Shown one piece after another: positions 1 through 11,948 of a DNA stretch of 64,000 nt. Source of the DNA: Undaria pinnatifida (Eukaryota > Sar > Phaeophyceae > Laminariales > Alariaceae). Location of the stretch: the NCBI GenBank assembly GCA_012845835.1, contig JABAKD010000011.1, positions 4,200,697-4,264,696 on the forward strand, written 5' to 3'. Within the stretch, counting starts at the first letter, position 1; the number at the start of each line of letters is the position of its first letter. Under the pieces are notes generated by a model, which was not told the origin of the DNA, did no database searches, and saw nothing but the letters and a program-made list of their open reading frames with translations. The translations under genes were made by a program, and so were the position numbers.

Positions 1-59
1 TTGTAATTTTGGTGACGCGGTTGGCCCGGATGACAGATGACCGAACCGGCGCCGCTCTT

Positions 60-322
60 GAACCGCACCGCACTACTTTTACGGGACCGCACCGTAACGG
101 AGCCCACCGCAACGTAACGCATCGCACCGCAATGTGGCGCAATGCATTGCTTTCTAACGGTACCGCACCGCCCTCTAATAGCACCGCAACGCACTGTACC
201 GGGACCGCACCGCACTCTACCGCAACCGCAGCGCAACGCACCGCGAACAGCATCGCACTGCACCGCAGCTCAACTTAACTCAATGTAACCGCACCGCACT
301 GTAACGGCACCCCACGGCATTC
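60..322 (+). repeat. Degenerate ACCGCAAC-type tandem repeat in an upstream peroxiredoxin intron
   Basis: Short units built on ACCGCA/ACGCACCGCA recur irregularly for about 260 bp up to the acceptor of the first peroxiredoxin exon. The array is intronic. It creates open frames rich in H, R, T and N that are not genes. Confidence 0.75.
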
Positions 323-334
323 TGCCGGCAACAG

Positions 335-2103
335 GCCAAGGGCGTGGACACGGTGGCGTGCATGTCCGTGAACGACGCGTTCGTGATGAGCCGGTGGATC
401 AAGTCCCTCGACGCCGCCGACAAGGTGACCATGCTGGCGGACGGTGGAGGAGTCTTCGCTGACGAGAGCGGCCTCTGCGTCAAGACCGGAAAGTTCGGCG
501 GGACCCGGCTCCAGCGCCTGGCGATGATCGTGAGTGTGGGGAATATTGTCTGTTGGTTGGTCGGTTTGTCAGGTCTATTGGGTGTCCTACATTATTGTGT
601 GGTTTCACCGTGGATGGAACTAACCCTGACCCGAACCCATAGGAAATACACTATACCGATGACTGCCCCCTGATGACCTCACTGGGGTGAAATGGTTGAA
701 AAATCACAATAATGTGTATCTCATGGTCTATTGGCCTTTCGTCGTTGGCGTCTTTCTTCCCAATGCCAAGAGCGTGGAGATGAGGATGGTCAGCCTCGGC
801 ATGTTTGCCTTGAATTGTTTTTTTTTTTTTTTTGTTTAATCCTCCGGCGGCTGGGGGAAAATTGAACGTAATACTATACCCGGTACAAGACAAGGTAGAA
901 GGTGAGGATCGATCATCTCTTGACAGCGTCTTTGAACCCCGTTATACCCGGATTCTCTGGGACCCGGCACGGCAGCCTCACGTTCGGCCAACGACCGCTC
1001 ATACAGTGGCTGTGTACCTGGTACTGGTATGACATAAGGTGTTCTTCCTTTTTGGTCGCACGTCGGCTTGTTTTTCTTGCGGTTCCCTTTTCGTTTGTCT
1101 CGCGTTTCCACCATTTCAAGATAAGCATACAGAGGGTGGGTGCCGTCTCTGTCTCGGGCGAGATGAGATTTGGAAGAAGGTGTTGAGACCCGGCCACCCA
1201 TCTCAGGCCACAGAAACAAATGCGCAATTTTTGTTGCAGTCAATGGCCACAGATAGTTGGTCAGGCCTCAACGTCGTATTGTCCCCAATCCCATTGGCTT
1301 TCTCCCCAATCCCATTAGCTTGTCCCCAATCCCACTAGCTTGTCCCCAATCCCATTAGCTTGTCCCCAGTCCCATGAGCTTGTCCCATGTCCCATGGGCT
1401 TGTCCCCAATCCCATTAGCTTGTCCCAATCCCATTAGCTTGTCCCTAATCCCATTAGCTTGTCCCAATCCCATTACGAAGTTTGTCCCCAATCCCATTAG
1501 CGCGCTGAAAGAGGGTCAGCTTTTGCCTACATACCTTATGGTGATAACTTGACCAGAATCCAAGATGAGAGGGTGGGGATCGGTCACTCTCCGCGCTTGG
1601 TGCGCACGATTTCGACGTGGTCTTGTGAATACCGGACGTGCTCTGTGTCGGCGATGCGGGGATGCGAGGGTCAACGGTCTCACGATTACGGGTACGCACG
1701 AAATGAGTACCCCCCCTCCCCCCTCCTTATTTACCCGCACGCGTGCTACTACGTGTCTACCTCTTCCTCTTATTTAGCACGAAATTGTGCATCACCTACC
1801 CGATAAACACCAGTTTAATCGATTAACTAACTCGGCATGTCCCCTCCACGCCCTCCCCTTCCTCTCGCCCTCCCCCCCTTTCCCCTCCCCCCGCACCCAC
1901 CCCCTTCCCCTCCCCCCTCTTCACCCCCGCGCGTGTTGTACCGTCGTGTCTTCCTCTTGTTTCGCGCCAAAACGATGCATCTTTTTTTTTTTGGTGCGAA
2001 AAAAAACAAGGTGAACGATGGCACTGTGGAGAAGCTTTTCTTGGAAGATGGTACCGGCTACACCGACATCTCCTCGGGCGACAGCGTCCTCGCTGCCTGC
2101 TAA
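335..2103 (+). CDS. Type II / Prx5-like peroxiredoxin, last two exons (5' end outside window)
   Basis: Thioredoxin-fold thiol peroxidase that reduces H2O2 and alkyl hydroperoxides. Two exons join in phase: 335..529 (65 codons, acceptor CAACAG, donor GTGAGT) and 2011..2103 (30 codons plus TAA). Exon 1 begins AKGVDTVACMSVNDAFVM, the family signature around the resolving-type cysteine (VACxSVND). It continues through KVTMLADGGG and FGGTRLQRLAMI. Exon 2 reads VNDGTVEKLFLEDG and ends SVLAAC, matching the usual position of the Prx5 C-terminus. The peroxidatic-cysteine exon (P-G-A-F-T-P-x-C region) must lie upstream of base 1. The 1,481-bp intron contains a 20-bp minisatellite and a dense C-rich tract (about 1848-1930) before the acceptor. 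Family assignment is secure; targeting cannot be judged without the N-terminus. Confidence 0.88.
1281..1502 (+). repeat. 20-21 bp minisatellite in peroxiredoxin intron
   Basis: About ten copies of a unit close to CCCAATCCCATTAGCTTGTC, with small indels. The open frames here in both directions come from the repeat. Confidence 0.9.
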
Positions 2104-3339
2104 TCGAAGTTTTTTTGCCGCGTGTTTTTTTTGTTGTCGTATGATACAGTAGTATCGACGGTTTATAAAGGAGAAACTGGGATACTGGCAGGGCCAGGCT
2201 GTGTTTGTTCTTTTTAGAAAGGAAGTTTTTCACACTAGCTTAAGAAAAGGTTTAGTGCAAGCTAGCTTTAAGTATGCGCCGCTCTCGAGTTTCACATTTC
2301 CCTCCCCGGAAATATCAAGGCTTGAGTTTCTTGTGGTGCTTTTTCGTAGGAAAAGGCCGGTGGCCCGGGCAGGCAGTAGCTCTTCAGTACCTGATACCTC
2401 GTAGCTCGTAGGAGAGGGCCTGTAGAGCGGTCGTCCGGCCGAGAAGAAGACATTTGAAAGGAAGGAGAAATTTTGTGGGATAATATCCCGCCACGTGGGT
2501 CTGATCGTTCTCGGCGAAGTACTGAAGACAAGCTGCACGTAGTACACGCTCGAAAAGCAGGGGTATGTGCAGCGTTAGGGGAAGCACCCCACTCCCTCCC
2601 TGCCCCCCCCCCCCTTGAGAAGCCTGTCGTTTCTTTTGGCAGGGCATGGTGATGTGGGGTGGGGCGGTCCCTAAGAATTTTACGGGCGCGGTTATGGTTG
2701 TTGGTGTATGATCTTGGGCGTGTGTTGAGAGATTGTGCTGTGAGACGGGCGTGTGATCGTGGCGCATTCAAGAATACGGCGCGGGTTTTCCAGTTTCTGT
2801 TGTTTCTCGACGACTTAAGCGACAACGGACAACGCGCAAGTTGTTTGGAGAAATTTTGCCCGCGGATATTTGGACCACTCGGAGCTCGCTGCAGAAACGC
2901 GTCGCGATCGCACTGCTTTTTTTGTGAAGGAAGCGTAACACCAACCGCCGACGTGATATATACTTTTTTCGATGAGGCCGTTTGTTTCAAAACCTACTTC
3001 GTATTATTTGCGCCACACGCACAGGCTGCCATGATGGATTTAAATATTCTTGTTATTCTGCTCGATTTACTGTCTGTCCCCGCGGCAACACTGGTTGCGA
3101 GCCTGTACAGACCGAAATCGAACCCAAGCGGGCGGGCTTGCGCTAACCCCCAGCGCTTGTTCCATCGTAGGTCCTCCCGAGTTGGGCGCGGTCGACGTGC
3201 TGCTGTGATTGGCGGACCTGCTGCTGTGCGTATTTCAATGCACGGAGGGCTTTTCGTTTCTTGTTTTGTTTTTACTCCTCCTGACGCACACGGCCTACGT
3301 GCAAGGATAGGGCACTGTTGACTCATTTCATCTCTACCA

Positions 3340-3790
3340 CACTGGTAGTAATCCCTCTATAGTGCCGTTGTTTGCCAGCCGGAAACACCGGCATTATAGG
3401 GGCAGCCGGCAGTACTTAGATTGTTCACATGTGTGCCAAGCGATTTCACAGGCACTAATGCGGCACAATAGCGGGTAGCCGGCATTACTGTGAGGATGTC
3501 TACCGTAGTTGCTTGAGGGTTTTTGGCCAATCACCCGCAATACAAACCCGACCTACCAGATCGATCTCGACATGCCGTGGCAACAGCAAGTATCCCGCCG
3601 GAAATATAATACAGGATCAACCTTGAGGAAAACTTATGAAGAGCACCCACTTACTAACCATGTGACTTTTTGCTATGGTGGCACATACAATCCCTCTCAA
3701 GACACTTATTTCCTACCAGGTACAGTACAGTAGAGGTCCCTCTATAGTGCGGGTTGCCCTCTACAGTGCCTGTAATATCCCTTTGGCACA
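3340..3790. repeat. Repeats with CCCTCTATAGTGC ends
   Basis: The core CCTCTATAGTGC occurs near 3347 and 3734, the second preceded by CAGTAGAGGT. Related sequence lies near 19,415 (CTCCTATAGTGCCGGT), 21,280 and 34,300-34,450. CAGT-AGGTCCCTCTATA resembles the ends of pogo/Tigger-type DNA transposons; this is an inference from the end sequence only, as no transposase was seen. Confidence 0.35.
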
Positions 3791-4847
3791 GATGAGAACT
3801 TCCATAATTAGTATGCGGAATAGTACCGGTTGCACGGCTAGTGAGTGCCGGTATTTACGGCTGGCACTCAGCGGGGGGAGAGGAGGAAGTTTAATCGGTC
3901 CCGGGTCGTCCAGAAAGCGGACCAGGTATACACTTGTCCTCGGTAGTGCTCGCGCTGATTTTTCCAGGCCACTCTAACCCATCGTCTCCCTTGTACCAAG
4001 CGGCCTAGCGGAAAAGAGCCTCCTCGGGTACAAACATTATTGCCACCTGCGATCATAGACACCACACTACTACACTGTGAGAGTGTCATCTGGGTTGTCT
4101 TGAGATATACAAATTGTATGGCTATTGATCGACCTGTCTGTCCAGTAGCGTCCTTTACGAAACATACCTACCTTTATTCCCCAGTGTCTACTGGGATGTC
4201 TCGCTCGGAAATAAAATAGCTTTGCTGTGTCTTGCTGACCGGCTGGCTGACTGGTTGTTGTCTGTCTCTTGTATCTCTGTCCCGTCGAACATTGAATTTT
4301 CTCTGGCAATAGCCGAACGATTTTTTTTTGTTGATTATAATTCGAAACTGTCTTCCTTATGCATTCCAGAATGTACGCGCAAGGTGAGGTGCCGAAGTCC
4401 GTCTCACCAATGAATGGTTACTTTTTTAGTAGGATCCAGCTCAGCACCCTCCATAATGATGCGACTCACCGTAAAAACCCCGGCGCTTCGCGCTTGATGC
4501 AGGCGATGTCTGCCTGGTCGGGGAAAACCGTTTGACCCAAGTTTTTTCGTTGGCACAGGGTATAGACTACAGAGCCTAAATCGAAAACAGTCGTAGCGTA
4601 GGAGAGCTCGCCTGAAAGGTGGCGATGCTGTCCTTGTTTGTGTGATATCACATCCTGTTGACAATGGACATCTAGTCTATCCATAGACTAATGCGTTGTT
4701 AATGTGGGAAGTCGCTCGTCGTATGATGACCGTCCAACCAAAAAGTAATGCACTAGGGGCTGTAACGAGGACCACTGATAGGGACAGCTCACGCTATCGC
4801 TACAGTGGGATCCGAAGGATGCGCCAGCTAGCGTTGGGTTGCAAAAG

Positions 4848-4948
4848 CAACTGAGTTAAATCGACACACACACGCCGCGTACGAAAATACGTGGAAGTGT
4901 GTGGTGATCTTAAGCTTTATTTTTCCCCATCCGCCGAAGGATAAAGAA
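4848..4948 (+). repeat. Dispersed repeat B (TACGTGGAAGTGTGGTG ... CCCATCCGCCGGA), copy 1
   Basis: Contains GAGTTAAATCGACACAC, then AAAATACGTGGAAGTGTG, then CTTTATTTTTCCCCATCCGC. Further copies lie at about 9168-9235 and 30,969-31,056, and a partial reverse copy at about 833-870. Function unknown. Confidence 0.7.
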
Positions 4949-5399
4949 AAAAAAAAAAAAGACCTAGGGAACAGCACATACTACTGCAAAAATTACGTTA
5001 TTATCATAGAGTGGCGCTGCACTCGTAGTCTAGTCTACATTATTATTACTACTACCACAAATAGTACCAGGTATGTCTGCTTTGTTTGTATATATATCGT
5101 ATGCTGTGAGCAGCGTGGCGGAATGCGAAACAGCCAAACCCTGTCCTCTGCGTTTACGTATTATTTCCGTACACATGCCTGCGGAGCTGGATGTTTCTGT
5201 ACTGACCATATCCACAGGAGGTATAGCGAGCGGTAGTATGCACCTGTACTGCGATGAATGGCATTGAGGAAAAGTCAGGTGTAGGTCTCTATACTTTATA
5301 TGGACTTCAATGGCTACTCCCCAGTACCCAGCGGTACTAGGTATTTCGTTCAGAGCATAATAACCTGAACACACGCCAAGAAGGTACTGCTATACTACT

Positions 5400-5545
5400 G
5401 CATATATTATAAAAAATGAAAATACACTCCATCCAGCTGTGAGATCGAAGATTTCGTCGAAACTCATCTTTGCAAGCTGTGTGTGATACTCCGATCGCGC
5501 GTATTACGAGTTGTGTGTCTTCATTGAGGATATAGGTCGGCATAT
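5400..5545 (+). mobile_element. Dispersed repeat A (GATCGAAGATTTCGTCGAAA), short copy
   Basis: Starts with ATTATAAAAAATGAAAATAC and continues through GATCGAAGATTTCGTCGAAA, CATCTTTGCAAGCTGTGTG and GGATATAGGTCGGC. Other copies: partial at 6204-6245; 6408-6540; about 7484-7520; 30,590-30,690; 37,540-37,665; 48,568-48,655; reverse at 49,632-49,740. On the minus strand the core reads MSFDEIFDLTAGVYFHF, a peptide I recall from spurious Ectocarpus gene models (memory, not checked). Confidence 0.7.
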
Positions 5546-5858
5546 ATGTGGAAGTTGTCTACTGCACGTATGGGGGAAAACTCAAGCAAATAAATCGCGG
5601 CAGCAGCACTCACTCACTCACGTGACACGCCCCAAGAAAAACTACCGAGCACAGAACTTCCAGCAAATAAATATGATTACGTGTTAGATCACATATATTT
5701 ACCGGGGGTGCTGTTAAAACATGTACCAGGTACAAGAATAGCGAACGCACGCTGCACAAACCGGGGCGGCGAGAAAGGGCATACTTGTATCAAGACTCAC
5801 TTTTCAAGACGAGGGGCCGCAGGAGGAGCATGGGGTGCAAAATTGAAAAATGAAAAAA

Positions 5859-5930
5859 CGAAGCTGCCGGGAATTGAACCCGGATCTGATCCGTGACAGG
5901 GATCAATTCTAACCATTATACCACAGCTCC
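5859..5930 (-). tRNA. tRNA-Asp (anticodon GTC)
   Basis: The reverse complement begins GGAGCTGTGGTATAATGG and folds as a 72-nt tRNA. The acceptor stem GGAGCTG/CAGCTTC has one G-U pair, followed by discriminator G. The D arm carries AATGGTTAG. The anticodon stem GATCC/GGATC encloses loop CTGTCAC (anticodon GTC). The T arm is CCGGG-TTCAATT-CCCGG. No intron and no encoded CCA. A T6 run directly after the 3' end is a good pol III terminator. Confidence 0.93.
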
Positions 5931-6407
5931 AACGGTTATATTTTCTAGGGTAATTCAGTAGTCTTTTGATATTGTTTGCTCATCATGCCCGTACTTAGCT
6001 GCCGGTGCAAGGCCAACCCGTCTGTGCTGTTATATACTGGTACTCGTACACGATACCTGGTACCAAGGTTAGTTTGTATGTGCTTGTAGGATTGAGAGGG
6101 GACTACGATGCACTAATAAATACTCCCGAGAGTACACATGTTCGGCTGTACCTGGTATATTATTATTTTATAACTAATTTTCAAGGACGTCAGCCGTGAG
6201 TTTGACGAATTTCAGGTCAATACTCATCTTTGCAAGCTGCGTTGTTTATTATGTCTCCGTCGCATACGAACCTACATTCGGATAGCATTGAATCCCTTTT
6301 CTATTAATAATAATCCTATGTGGCTTCAGACTCCAGAGCTCTGAGGGAAAAACAAAGAAGTAAAAAATGCCTCAAAAAAGTGACGATGATGTATTATTAT
6401 AAAAAAT

Positions 6408-7660
6408 GAAAATACACTCCAGCTGTGAGATCGAAGATTTCGTCGAAACTCATCTTTGCAAGCTGTGTGCGATACTCCGATCGCGCGCATTACGAGTTGT
6501 GTGTCCTCATTAAGGATATAGGTCGGCGACTCCCCTTACAACTACAGTGTAGCTATCAGGGTCAACAGGATGATTTTAGTCAGTCTGTGCGCGGAAACTA
6601 TAAAACCCGTTTCCGAGGGGGACAAAATCTGACAGCTGTGAAGGGAAATGTATCCTTTTATCAAGTGAATCTTGTAAGTCGAATAACCGGTGAGGGGGGT
6701 GGGGCGGAGTTTTGAAGGACGTGGGGGCCTGGTTTTGATCAAAAGCGAGCGGGTTTGGAGGGGGGGGGGGGGGGGGAAAGGGGGCAATTTGTGCATGTAA
6801 GCTATAAATCCTTTCGAGGGGATAAATCTGACGGTTTTGGCACCAGTATATTATTGGGAGCGGGGGGGGGGGGTTGGGGCGGGGGGGGGGGGGGGGTGTG
6901 TGGGGCAGCTCAATATGTGCCTGGAAACTATACATTATTTTGAGGGGATAAATGTGACGGTTTTGGAAATAATACATCAGTTTATCATGTATATCCTGGG
7001 GTAAGTCGTACAATCAGTGAGTAAAGAGAGGGTGGAGTGTTCGAGGGGGTGGGGTTGGGATGGGTTGGGGGGGAGGTGGGGGGTGTGGGGGCGGGGGGGG
7101 GGGCGGGGGGGGGGAGGAGGGGGGGGGGGAGAGGGGGGGGGGCGGGGGGGGGGGGAGGGGGGGGGGGGGGGGGGGGGGGGAGGGGGGGGGGGGGGGGGGG
7201 GGGAGGAAGGGCTTCAGGTGAGGGGTTTGTTATACGTGTGGTGCTAGGTCTAGGCGATGGTGCGGGTGATGGGGAAGAAGGGGGCGTTCAAGGCGGGGGG
7301 GGGGGGGGGGGGGACATGCAGCGGCAAGGATGGCTCTCGAAAGATAATGAGGTGATATCCTGTGCGTGAAGTGTTTACTAATGTGGCGGATTTCGATATT
7401 TGGTGGGGCGTTTGAGTAAGGGAGAGCAAGAGGGGGGGGGGGGGGAGGGGGGGGGGGATTTTTAGGAGGTTTAGGTCACAAATAATATTCAAATACACTT
7501 CGGCTGTGAGATCAAAGATATGTAGCAGCTTGTTATACGCGTGGTGCTAGGTCTAGGCGATCGTGCAGGTGGTCGGAAAAGAGGGGGCGTTGGAGGGGGG
7601 GGGGGGGGAGGAAGGGCTTTAGGTGAGGGGTTTATCATGTATCACATCATCTAGCGTCGG
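6408..7660 (+). mobile_element. Dispersed repeat A, long copy with expanded G tracts
   Basis: After the repeat-A head the element continues with CAGGGTCAACAGG, ACTATAAAACCCG and GAGGGGGACAAAATCTGAC. This middle module (GAGGGGATAAATCTGACGG, ATCATGTATATCCTG) is repeated at about 6600, 6800 and 6910. A module with GTGGTGCTAGGTCTAGGCGA occurs at about 7230 and 7530. Very long G runs separate the modules. The same order of modules occurs at 37,515-38,260 with much shorter G runs, so this is one family with internal expansion. No transposase or RT was seen. Confidence 0.6.
7062..7212 (+). repeat. Near-continuous poly-G tract
   Basis: About 150 bp of G with scattered A, C and T, part of a G-rich belt from about 6690 to 7640. 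Strong quadruplex-forming potential; the exact length may be unreliable in an assembly. Confidence 0.9.
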
Positions 7661-7664
7661 CGAC

Positions 7665-9600
7665 ACGCAGAAGAAGCAGCCCGAGCTGCTGGCCCAGGGG
7701 GGGGCGGGGGTTAAACTCCCGGATGAGCCCGAAGTGCATCATCATCATCAACAGAAAAGCAGAAAAGAGCTTCGACACGCGACAAGCATAATGATGGCAC
7801 TTAGCTGTACCTCTTTTTTTTTGCTGTTCACAGTTTGCACGCTCTTCCTGGAAGGCAACAAAAACCGCATTTATTTACTACTTGTCGCTTTCTGACGGTC
7901 CCTTTTTGGGGCATGAGCGGGGGGCGGAGGGGTGGAGGGAGGGGGTCGAAACCAAAATCGAGACGATTACAGCATCGCCCTCCAACCACGTGGAGTCGAA
8001 CGAACTGTTGGAATAACAGGGTGTGTAACACATGACGACTACTTTTTTTTGCTATGTGAGGAGCTAGCTGTATAGTCTGTATAGAGCAGTACCACAAGTG
8101 AGCGGCATGGTGACGCTTTTGTTTTGCTGCACGCATTTTTCAATAAGAGACCACTCACTCACCCGTCGTTTTCGAAATGATCATACTTCAAACTTGGACT
8201 TCCCTAAAGCGTTTTTTGTTTGGAGCTTAAGAGGGGAAAAAACGTCGGAACTCAAACAATAAGCCAATAACCGACGGCTACAACTTACTGTACGTCATCG
8301 GCCGTAGGAAGCAGCCCGAGCTGACGGGATAATAAGGGCGTGTGGCAAATTTTTAACTACCAGGCGTACTTACCTGGTAATTTTTGGTTTATGAGAAACT
8401 ATGTACCACACGCGCGAGGCATGGTGTGATACTTCTTGTGGTGACTGATTCAACGATGATAGCCCCCCCCCAAAACCATCGATTTTCTTTTGACAAACGT
8501 TTCATGGCTGCTCGACACAATGCCATGGTGCCTTTTCTGTGGTTGGTATGCCGTAGAGCCTTTTCTGCCCGCCCCCGCCACACCGGTGGTATGCGGCAGG
8601 TTCTAGAGCCTTTTCTGCCTCCCCCCCCGCCACACCGGCGGTACGCGGCAGCTTTTTGACGGGTGGCTTTTTGCCTTGTTGTAGGGCCTGCGTTTCCTTC
8701 AACTGCTCTTCTTTGCGTGTTCCTGGCTTCATAGCCAGACCGTTAGAGGTGTGGGAGTGGCTTTTGAGGAGCCGAATCTTCGCCTCATGGCCTAGTTCGT
8801 AGAGTTTCCCCGAATCTCCCATATTTCTGCATATGCGGCTCATCAGGGTGAGCTAGTGTTAAGATACGGCCTCGAAAGGCCTGTAATTATTCGAATTGAG
8901 ATCACTTGGATGGGTTTCGTATGATAAGTTGGTGTTTTATATTCGGGATAGTAGTCAGGAGATAGATCGGAGGCACGAGCCTCCGATCTCAGAAGCCATC
9001 CGGGGCTCTGGTGGAATCGAATAAAGCTACGTCTGTACGAAGGCAAAGAAAGTGAGTACTCTCCGAGGACCTGCTCATTCGGCAGACCTGCAGGGGGCAT
9101 TCTGTGTCCCCGCCTATACCCTTACAGCTATGACAAGAATGTCTTCTAATGTTTCTTGTCTGCAAAGGGAAAATACTTGGAAGTGTGGTGAGCTTTAGCT
9201 TTATTTTTCCCCATCCGCCGGAGGTCATAATAACTCGCCCACATAATATACTGCAAGTGCTAACAACCTCAGTAAAGCCATCCACCCACAAACCATCCAC
9301 CATGCACATGCTAGAAAAGTATAATATAGTAGAAAGTACAGTAAGAACCAGATATTTTGGATCTTGCTCAAAATTCGCCGCCTAGAATATAGATAACTAC
9401 TGTGGTTGTACTCCCGAAGTATGACAAATGTAATGGAGCCGGGTGAGCTCCATAACAAGATGCTACATCTTGCGATGAGGCATTTTAGCCTCGTTATTAC
9501 GAGGTGTGGGGGAATATATAGCCTCATTTGCGTATGTTTCGAATAGCCGCATGTTCGATCCCCTTTCCAATTCTGGATGTTTTATTGGCATCCTTTGATT
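7665..9600. other. Gene-poor stretch with small duplications
   Basis: No exon could be supported. GCAGCCCGAGCTG occurs at about 7677 and 8313. A roughly 60-bp tandem duplication (GTAGAGCCTTTTCTGCC ... GCCACACCGG) lies at about 8550-8650, and a repeat-B copy at about 9168-9235. The plus-strand peptide SVGDTQKKQPELLAQGG (from about 7650) looks protein-like, but no flanking exons were found. Confidence 0.4.
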
Positions 9601-9689
9601 GCCATGTGATCTGCATCTACGACTATCCAGGGTGGCCAAATGTAATGGAGTGCTCTCCGTAGAAGGATATGCTCCCTGTTTTGCGACGT

Positions 9690-11330
9690 ACTGGAACTGC
9701 CTCAAGGGGCATATACCTCGATTTCCCCCGACCGAGGGAATGGAAAACGGGGGCCGGTCGCTACCGTACGCTGTTCGCTGCATACGCCATCCAACCGCAG
9801 GATATCTTACTCTGACTTCCAAATGAAAGACTCTACATCGCACCTCACGTCCAAGAGCATCTGGTAGGCCTCGACGCCGAATGGGAAGATCGACTACCGA
9901 GCTGGACCCTGGAGGTCCAAGGTGCGTTGGAAACGAGTGATGGGCCTCCTCCCTTCTCAACAGCGACGGCAGCGACACCGGAGAGAACGGGCCGGACGCA
10001 GGAGAGTGGCCCTTTACACACGGGACCAGCTGAACAAGGAGGCGCCGCTAGAACTGCAGCAGAAAGGCGGAACTCCGCGGTGAACAGGGGTGCATCTCCC
10101 TGCGCCTACTGCGGGCGGGCACTAGAGAAGTCTACCGGGGATTCGGCGGTAGACTCTTTATGGGCACTTATTTCCCACGGAGAGCAGTTGCATGCCCGCT
10201 GCATGCTGGACCGTACGGAACGCTTCGCGAGTGGGCATGCAGACCCATAGCCATGCGTCGCGTGTCGCTCGGAATGGCCGGCAAGAAGTCGGCCTCTTCA
10301 TCCGGCTGAGCTGTCTGAGGACCTTCCAAGGCCACGCTCGGGGGGAAGGTGATCGGCAGTAGCGGGAGCCCTGCAATTCGCTGAACTCTTGGAGGAGGAC
10401 GGCCCCCGATAGGATCCAGATAGTTACTTCACGACTGGTTCTGGTTCCCACGATACTTTTGAGGAGATTACGAGGACCCATGGGAGCAGCCGAGCCCCCT
10501 CGTTCTTGTTGTGCTCCCTGTTCGGCGATGCTCTTGGCCTGCCCCAAGGCGCCTACCTCGACTTTCCCCGACCGAGAGAATAACGAGCGGCAGCCGGTCA
10601 CCACCGTGAGATTTTTGTCGCGTACGGCATCCGCCCGCATAATACTGTGCTCCGACCCCGAATCGAAGGATCTACATGCTTCCTCATATGTCCAAGAGTT
10701 CTTGGCGGGCCTCAACTCCACGTGGGATGACTTCCTAATGAGATGGACCCTCGGGATCCGAAATGCGCTGGAAGAGAGTGAGGCGCTTCCTCCTTTCCCG
10801 ACGGCAGCGTGGACCCTCGGGTCCCAAAACGTGTTTGAGGCAGGGAACGAGTCGCCTCCCTCCCTGACGGCGACGGGGGTTACACCGGAAGGAACAGAGC
10901 CGGCGCTGGAGAGTTACCCGTCAGCAGCGGGAGCAACGCTACCGGAAGGAGCAGCCCCGGCGTCTGAAGGTGACTCGAGGGTAAGGGGGCAGGCGGAGCC
11001 AGGAGGTGCTGATTATGTAGCCGCGGAGAAATCCTCATGTGGTCGGACGCAAGGATGCCACGGTGGCGTGACCCTTGCCCCCTCCACTGAGACAGCCCAG
11101 CGCCACCCCAGCGGCGGCGAGAATCACGGCGGGAGGAACGGGCCCGGCGCGAGAGAGCGACCCTTTCGCAGCGGGAGTGACACCACCGGAAGGTGCGGCT
11201 CTAGCGTCCAAAGGCGACCCGGGGGTAAGGGAGCAGACGGAGCCATGAGATGCTGCTTCTGTAGCCACGGGAAGCCCCCGAACTGCCGGAAACAGGGAGG
11301 CGACGTCGCCGGGACACTCGCCCCCGCCCC
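9690..11330 (+). pseudogene. Retroelement ORF1-like region with internal tandem duplication (broken)
   Basis: Two diverged copies of one module follow each other. Module 1 (about 9690-10,240) contains YIAPHVQEHLVGLDAEWEDR then WTLEVQGALE. Module 2 (about 10,510-11,300) contains ASSYVQEFLAGLNSTWDDF then WTLGIRNALE. In both, a Pro/Thr/Ala-rich stretch follows (PPFSTATAATPE, PPFPTA). Module 1 ends in a cysteine-histidine cluster (CAYCG ... HGEQLHARCM), and module 2 has MRCCFCSHGKPPNC near its end. Reading frames change between pieces. No known ORF1 family could be named. Confidence 0.5.
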
Positions 11331-11611
11331 TAACACAGCCCAGCGTCGCCCCAGCAACATCTGGAGCGACCGTGTCCATGTCCCCTGGTACAGTAGAGGG
11401 TAGGGGAAGCATAAGAGGCAGACGAGGTCGACCGCGCGGATCCGGAAGGGGATCACAAGCAACGATAACTGGGAGAGGAACCGCCACGAACCGGGGGCGA
11501 ATCTCTCGACCGGTAAGCGGCGAGGTTCCCCCGACTCCTGCTGAAAGGAAGGGTTGGCGATGGAGAGAGGGAAGAAAGGGGTGAAGAGGGAGGAGGGCCA
11601 GCACAAGGGGA

Positions 11612-11948
11612 CGTAGAGCAATTTTGTACCTTTATTGCAGACGACCAGAGCGGTACGACCTGCGGCGGCTGTGGAGCAATGATTGCTCAGGGAAACCGAG
11701 TGGTGGGGTTGCTCTGTGGCCGTCAACATGCAGTGCATGCGCGGTGCGTGGTGAATGCGGTCAGACGAGGTGGAACGCAGGTGCCGCTTCTCTGCGGAGC
11801 AAGGGGATGCACGGTCCGCCACGGAAGACGGAAGGCCTTAAAAGCGGCAGTTCAGGCCGACCCTGGACTACGCGTTACGGCAGCGGGACTCGGAGGGAGA
11901 CCTCACGATGGCGAGGAAGGGCACCGGGATCGCCTTTGCTATCCCTGA
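11612..11948 (+). pseudogene. RING-like zinc-finger segment of the retroelement
   Basis: The frame reads FIADDQSGTTCGGCGAM, then LLCGRQHAVHARCV, then LLCGARGC. The spacing C-x2-C ... C-x-R-x-H ... H-x2-C ... C-x4-C resembles a RING or PHD-type zinc site. The HARC signature matches the end of the first ORF1 module (LHARCM), so both may derive from one finger. Stops follow before the RT frame. Confidence 0.45.

Larger units (their letters stand above)
2104..5400. other. 3' flank and repeat-rich intergenic DNA, no gene recognised
   Basis: No exon with splice sites and family motifs was found after the peroxiredoxin stop. A 220-codon open frame at 2659..3321 has no motif and no coding-like base pattern. 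The stretch holds two 'CCTCTATAGTGC' repeat ends (about 3347 and 3734) and one copy of the 'CCCATCCGCCG' repeat (about 4850-4945). Confidence 0.5.

Noticed and set aside
2659..3321. 220-codon plus-strand open frame after the peroxiredoxin stop
   Set aside because: No motif, mixed composition and no splice support; probably 3' flank.
7037..7369. Gly-rich plus-strand frames
   Set aside because: Product of poly-G tracts, not protein-coding.
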